From CBDBLK01 sp965215445 (lineage in GTDB: Bacteria > Bdellovibrionota > Bacteriovoracia > Bacteriovoracales > Bacteriovoracaceae), in assembly GCA_965215445.1 (NCBI GenBank), contig CBDCDT010000002.1, forward strand, positions 1,178,001 to 1,242,000: a DNA stretch of 64,000 nt, in the 5' to 3' direction. A program made the position numbers and the translations under genes. The notes beneath the pieces were generated by a model, which saw only the letters and a list, made by a program, of their open reading frames with translations, made no database searches and was not told the DNA's origin. Position 1 is the first letter of the stretch; each line of letters opens with the position of its first letter. This document shows, piece after piece, positions 60,114 through 64,000 of this stretch.

Positions 60114-61484
60114 ATGCCTGAAACTGATAACGAGATATATCAAAAAGCAAAAGGACGAGGAATTCTAAGTGGGCAAAAACTAGAATTTCTTAATTATTTG
60201 TGCCTTTTCGGGCCATGTTCAACTAATGAACTTATAGCTAAGGTAAAAGAACAAAAGTTAATTAAAAATCAGTTAGAACTTAATAAACTAAATCGCCATC
60301 CTTCAGTTTTAAAAAGAATGGGCCTTATCGAAGTTCATTCTAAAAGAAAATGCAAAGCAAGCACTTCCAGAAAAGAGGTTGAAGTTCTCCAAGTTGTTTC
60401 TAAATTTCCAAGAATAAAAAAAGAACCAACTGGAAGAACACTTAAATTAATTAAAAGTTCTATAAATGCAGCTTTATTAGCAGTCGAAATTTACAATAAA
60501 CCTCGTTCTACTTTTAGAACAGAAAGTTTTATATCTTTGATGAATAATGCTTGGACTAAAATATTTCACGCTTTTATTAGATTAAATGAGGGAGAAATTT
60601 ATTATTATCAACAAAAATCAAATGAAAAAAGAAAAAAAACATGGTCATTGTCAAAATGTATAAGTCATACAAATATATTAAACGATTCAATAAAAGCAAA
60701 CTTGGAATTATTTATTGAACTCAGGAATGAAATAGAACATGAATTAGTTGATGAAAGTGCTGTCGATGCCTCCTTGTTTGGTGAATGTCAATCTCTTTTA
60801 TATAATTATGAAGGTTTTTTAATAGAGTATTTTGGAAAAAAATTTACTCTGAATCAATCATTAGCATTTGCTTTACAATTTAGTTTAATGAGAGACCCTA
60901 ATCAAGAAGTTTCCAATAAAAAAATCATTAGCAATGAAGCCAAAGATATAATTAAATTTTTAGAAACATATAGAAATAATCTTGATAGCAATATATACGA
61001 TAGCCAAGAATTTAGTGTTAAATTAATTCAAATTCCCAGAATAAGTAATACATTGAGAAATGATATTGCTATAAAATTTATAAAATATGATGAATTAAGT
61101 GATGAGGATAAAAAAAAATATGATTCTATTAATGCATTAGTAAAAAAACAAATAAAAAAAATACCTATTGCAAATGCAGGTCTGTATTTGCCGGGAAAAT
61201 GCTTAATTAAGATAAATGATAAGCTTAATATAAAACTTAATTTTCATGATTTGCAATGCCTATATGAAGTCTTTAAGGTTAAACCACAAGGTCAAAAAAC
61301 AAATAATCCAGAAAGCATAATTACAAAATTTTGTGTTTATGATGAAGCACACTCAAATTATCTATATACAGAAGATTGGATAAATTTTGTCGTTAATCTT
61401 TTTGTAAGGCATGAATTTACGAAGGAGAAAATTAAACTACTTAAAAAAGAAGGAAAAAAACTAAGCTATTTGACATATCAATAA
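60114..61484 (+). CDS. DUF3644-type HEPN-like protein, possible abortive-infection effector
   Basis: 456 residues, much AT-richer codon use than the core genes. Residues about 20-100 look like a winged-helix region (FLNYLCLFGPCSTNELIAKVKEQ...LKRMGLIEVHSK). The middle (about 120-260) matches DUF3644: RTESFISLMNNAWTKIFHAFI and ELRNEIEHELVDE, where Arg-x4-His is the HEPN catalytic pattern. The C-terminal 200 residues are unassigned. DUF3644 proteins occur in defence islands and are thought to be RNases. It has no close partner on the same strand. Confidence 0.65.
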   Translation: MPETDNEIYQKAKGRGILSGQKLEFLNYLCLFGPCSTNELIAKVKEQKLIKNQLELNKLNRHPSVLKRMGLIEVHSKRKCKASTSRKEVEVLQVVSKFPRIKKEPTGRTLKLIKSSINAALLAVEIYNKPRSTFRTESFISLMNNAWTKIFHAFIRLNEGEIYYYQQKSNEKRKKTWSLSKCISHTNILNDSIKANLELFIELRNEIEHELVDESAVDASLFGECQSLLYNYEGFLIEYFGKKFTLNQSLAFALQFSLMRDPNQEVSNKKIISNEAKDIIKFLETYRNNLDSNIYDSQEFSVKLIQIPRISNTLRNDIAIKFIKYDELSDEDKKKYDSINALVKKQIKKIPIANAGLYLPGKCLIKINDKLNIKLNFHDLQCLYEVFKVKPQGQKTNNPESIITKFCVYDEAHSNYLYTEDWINFVVNLFVRHEFTKEKIKLLKKEGKKLSYLTYQ

Positions 61485-61553
61485 CTTTAAAATGAAAAAC
61501 TCTAATGGCTTCATATTATTTTTAGCAATAGATTTAAAATATTAAAAATTGTA

Positions 61554-62186
61554 TTAATTTTTAATAATTGCTTCTATTAATATTTCTTCTAGTTTATATT
61601 TTCCCTTGTTAGATAAATTAGACCAGTAGGCGGTATAAGTAGTTTTTTCTCCATCTCTTTTTTCGTTTGTTCTATGTATAGTGAACTTGTTATAGCCGTT
61701 TGGAATGATTTTTATAAAATCAGATTTTCCATTGATAGAAAATTGTATGTATTGATCATCAAGTGATAATTCTAATAATTCAAAAATACCATCTTTAAAT
61801 GTTGAATGTATAATTTTTTGATTTTTACTAGTTGATACAAGAACAAATGGGCGTATCTTTTCTTCAATTCTATTAATCCTCATATGGATATCTCCTAGTA
61901 TTATCGCATCAGGCTTTAGTAATCCTATACCAATTAAGACAGTGCTCACAGTAAAAATTACGGAGAGAGACGAAGTATATTCCCACTTATTTTTAGCCAA
62001 TATAGCAAAGCTAAAAACTAAAATCGTGTAACCAAAGATGACTAGACTATAATAATTGCTTCCTGTTCTACTTTGTTGTATCGTAGTTACCCATAAAACT
62101 AAGGCTACTATTACGCTAGTAATAGCAACAAGTATAAAGTCGTAATTGGTAAATATTTTTTTTATTTTTTCCCTTAATTTATTCAC
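61554..62186 (-). CDS. Membrane protein of unknown function
   Basis: 210 residues, AT-rich. Three hydrophobic segments in the N-terminal half (FILVAITSVIVALVLWV, YSLVIFGYTILVFSFAIL, SLSVIFTVSTVLIGIGLL), then about 110 residues of mixed alpha/beta sequence (IHMRINRIEEKIRPFVLVST, YIQFSINGKSDFIKIIPNGYNKF) probably cytosolic. No family recognised. GTG start at 62186. It lies convergent with the DUF3644 gene, so a joint role is possible but not shown. Confidence 0.6.
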   Translation of the reverse strand: MNKLREKIKKIFTNYDFILVAITSVIVALVLWVTTIQQSRTGSNYYSLVIFGYTILVFSFAILAKNKWEYTSSLSVIFTVSTVLIGIGLLKPDAIILGDIHMRINRIEEKIRPFVLVSTSKNQKIIHSTFKDGIFELLELSLDDQYIQFSINGKSDFIKIIPNGYNKFTIHRTNEKRDGEKTTYTAYWSNLSNKGKYKLEEILIEAIIKN

Positions 62187-62310
62187 TTTGGATTTCGCTA
62201 TTAGAAAGTCTCAAAGGACAAAACTAAGCCATAAGGGCAAACCCAACCATATATCCGTAAATTGCGGACGTTTTTTTTGCCTCTTTTTTCATCTAATCCT
62301 TCGTTCCATC

Positions 62311-62742
62311 TCACTTGTTTTTTTGCCGTCCTCGGCGTTTAGTAAGGCCCATTTCTTCTCTAATTTCATCTTTGGCAATGAGAAGGCGAAGCCATGCGAT
62401 GACTTCATTTGTGCCGTACCTACGAATTACATCATCCAAAAGCGAATCCAGCAAAGACAACTGTTCTTTATTTTTTAAAAGTTTTCTGATTTTAGGAATA
62501 TATTTTGGCAAGTCAGTAGGGTTGACATCAATGCCACCAAGAATCAGTTCGGCCATGACGATGGGGCTTTTCCCATAATCTTTCGCGTGTCGTGACCGCT
62601 CTCGGTTTTTCTTTTTTTCTGCGGCGTTTTTGGGGGGATATATTTTATCAGAAACACGATACAAGTCTGTTAAAGTCGGATACATCGCTTGCAAAATGCC
62701 TTGCAATCCTGCTCTTAGGTTGCTTCTAGTTTTTTCTGCCAT
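62311..62742 (-). CDS. Conserved-looking hypothetical protein
   Basis: 143 residues, basic at both ends, predicted largely helical (LRAGLQGILQAMYPTLTDLYRV, KSPIVMAELILGG, LLDSLLDDVIRRYGTNEVIAWLRLLIAKDEIREEMGL). No signal or membrane segment and no known motif. Preceded by AGGAAGCG just before the ATG, a good ribosome site. It belongs to the integrated element. Confidence 0.6.
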   Translation of the reverse strand: MAEKTRSNLRAGLQGILQAMYPTLTDLYRVSDKIYPPKNAAEKKKNRERSRHAKDYGKSPIVMAELILGGIDVNPTDLPKYIPKIRKLLKNKEQLSLLDSLLDDVIRRYGTNEVIAWLRLLIAKDEIREEMGLTKRRGRQKNK

Positions 62743-62855
62743 GGCGCTTCCTAAAATTTGAAATTCGTTTATTTTACTTTAACGCTTTTATCTCAAAAAT
62801 AGCACGAAATTTAGGGCCATCATAACCCTATGATTTTTAAGGTTTTTGTGGCTTG

Positions 62856-62884
62856 TTTACATACTTAAAGTATTTAAATATTAT
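62856..62884 (+). promoter_or_regulatory. Predicted sigma-70 promoter for the 62.9 kb gene pair
   Basis: TTTACA (5/6), 17-bp spacer, TATTAT (5/6), with the transcription start near 62891 and a leader of about 30 nt before the ATG at 62922. It is the best promoter-like sequence in the element. Confidence 0.5.
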
Positions 62885-62921
62885 TAATATGCTTAACGAG
62901 TCTTAACCAGAGAAAGACAAA

Positions 62922-63395
62922 ATGCATCAAGATGACCCCAATGCCTCAATTCCCGACCTTTACGAGGCCCGCTTTGGTGTTCTCAAGTCTCAAGATGATA
63001 TTCAATTCGGGCTGCCGGGTGTTGTTCGGCTTTTGGGTAAAAGAAAAGAAGACCGCAAAGGCCGTTATTTCATTGAACAAATCTTGGTTAAATTTGCTGA
63101 TGAAATTGAATCAATAAAAGAAATCCCTATTGAAGTAAATTCAATAAACCACGAAAGAACTTATATCGACCACGCCAACCTTATTCTCTACGTTTTATTG
63201 CCCGCAATAAAAGACCATAAAAAAAGAGCATCAATCAGACACGAATACAATAAAGAATACTGTATGGGCATTGACGACCTAAAAACTAGGGCCGCAATTA
63301 CGGCCTATATTGGTTTGCCCTCTCAAGAAAGAAAAATTCTTATAGAGCAAGAAAAAAAGGCCAATTCCAAGCTAAGAGGAAAAGACGAGTTATGA
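62922..63395 (+). CDS. Hypothetical protein of the integrated element
   Basis: 157 residues, no known motif. The N-terminal half is mixed (FGLPGVVRLLGKRKEDRKGRYFIEQILVKFADEIESIK), the C-terminal half helical and charged. AGAGAAAG lies before the ATG. Its stop overlaps the next start as ATGA, so it is translationally coupled to the methyltransferase gene, and the two may work together. Confidence 0.6.
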   Translation: MHQDDPNASIPDLYEARFGVLKSQDDIQFGLPGVVRLLGKRKEDRKGRYFIEQILVKFADEIESIKEIPIEVNSINHERTYIDHANLILYVLLPAIKDHKKRASIRHEYNKEYCMGIDDLKTRAAITAYIGLPSQERKILIEQEKKANSKLRGKDEL

Positions 63396-64000
63396 AATCA
63401 CCCAAAAAAGAAAATGCTTATACCCTTGACAGTGTTAAAGAATCCGCACGGCTTGAGGCCCAAAACCAAAACCGCAACTACGACCCATCAAGGGAAATCA
63501 CGAAAGATTGCCTTAAACTTAAAGGCGGTGAGAAAATCCTTGATGCGGGTTGTGGCAGTGCTGTTTTAAGCAAACTGGTACTTAGGTACTACCCCGAAAC
63601 CCCTTTGGAAATAGATGCCGTTGATAGTTCCCAACATCAAATAAGCAACCTCAAGCGCGACCTTCCACAAATTCGCTCCCAATTTTCCTCGTCTAAAATT
63701 GAGTGCCACGACTTCGACCTTCGGAAAATCGACAAACCCAGCGGCCATTACGACCTAATTTTATGCCGCTATGTCTATCAGCACATCCCCCAAATTATGG
63801 CCTCGGTTAGTGAAGAACTTTATAGGCTTTTACGGCCAAGTGGTCGCTTGATTTTGGTTGACGTGGACGGCGTTTTTTATGGACTCGATACCGAGGACAA
63901 ATTTCTTAATCATTGCATGACCAAGATTAAAGAAAATTTCCATAACTTTGATGCTTATGTTTGTAAAAAGATACCCAGAATTTTGATTAATTCTGGCCTT
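63392..64000 (+). CDS. Class I SAM-dependent methyltransferase (3' end outside the window)
   Basis: 203 residues visible, frame open to the right edge. SAM-binding motif I ILDAGCGSAVLS, then an acidic residue at the end of strand 2 (EIDAVDSS), motif-like CHDFDL, YDLILCRYVYQHIP and ELYRLLRPSGRLILVDVDG, the standard Rossmann-type order. The acceptor substrate is not evident from this portion. The ATG overlaps the preceding stop (ATGA). Confidence 0.85.
   Translation, partial: MKSPKKENAYTLDSVKESARLEAQNQNRNYDPSREITKDCLKLKGGEKILDAGCGSAVLSKLVLRYYPETPLEIDAVDSSQHQISNLKRDLPQIRSQFSSSKIECHDFDLRKIDKPSGHYDLILCRYVYQHIPQIMASVSEELYRLLRPSGRLILVDVDGVFYGLDTEDKFLNHCMTKIKENFHNFDAYVCKKIPRILINSGL

Overview
The window looks like chromosome from a Gram-negative, aerobic, rod-shaped bacterium, most probably of the Bdellovibrionota/deltaproteobacterial kind. 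This is an inference from gene content: MreCD/RodA/PBP2, HflKC, Tat and Sec accessory subunits, a HiPIP, O2-dependent HemF, FecR with a CHASE2 cyclase, PilZ proteins, secreted proteases and long coiled-coil proteins. No rRNA gene is present to settle it. Genes are densely packed, with frequent 1-4 bp overlaps.

Layout: 1-7 kb is housekeeping (yajC-tatA, tgt, queA, mgtC-like, serS). 7-14 kb holds the cell-shape operon mreC-mreD-mrdA-rodA (minus strand), divergent from a PpiD-like chaperone and a ferredoxin. 14-16 kb has two tail-to-tail PilZ proteins. 16-21 kb is one minus-strand operon: acyl-CoA carboxylase (carboxyltransferase, biotin carboxylase, biotin carrier) followed by hflK-hflC. 21.4-23.9 kb carries two tandem paralogous secreted metalloproteases with a thermolysin-type zinc site. 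23.98-32.6 kb is a defence island, all on the minus strand: hsdM, a HepT-like HEPN protein, a nucleotidyltransferase-HsdS fusion with a duplicated target-recognition domain, hsdR, a C5-cytosine methyltransferase, an XRE-ImmA/IrrE protein and a PIN-domain protein. 32.7-36 kb has a degenerate ABC ATPase-like protein, a degenerate MnmA paralogue and true mnmA. 35.9-41 kb is sufBCDS plus an Nfu scaffold. 41-44.5 kb has a coiled-coil protein, HiPIP, hemF, a DUF3943-like protein and a small outer-membrane-type protein. 44.6-50 kb is a FecR / TPR-beta-barrel / CHASE2-adenylate cyclase cluster. 50-54.6 kb is an asymmetric heterodimeric ABC exporter plus a DsbA-like lipoprotein. 54.7-58.3 kb has a 603-residue coiled-coil protein, queG and an alpha/beta hydrolase. 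A tRNA-Phe at 58.39 kb is followed by a tyrosine integrase and an AT-richer integrated element that runs off the window end (DUF3644 HEPN-like protein, membrane protein, unknowns, a SAM methyltransferase).

The most unusual system is the type I restriction-modification operon with an embedded HepT-MntA-type toxin-antitoxin module. The antitoxin-type nucleotidyltransferase is the N-terminal domain of the DNA-specificity subunit, and both recognition domains of that subunit are nearly identical, which predicts a symmetric DNA target. Queuosine synthesis is represented three times (tgt, queA, queG), and thiolated tRNA and Fe-S assembly are well covered.
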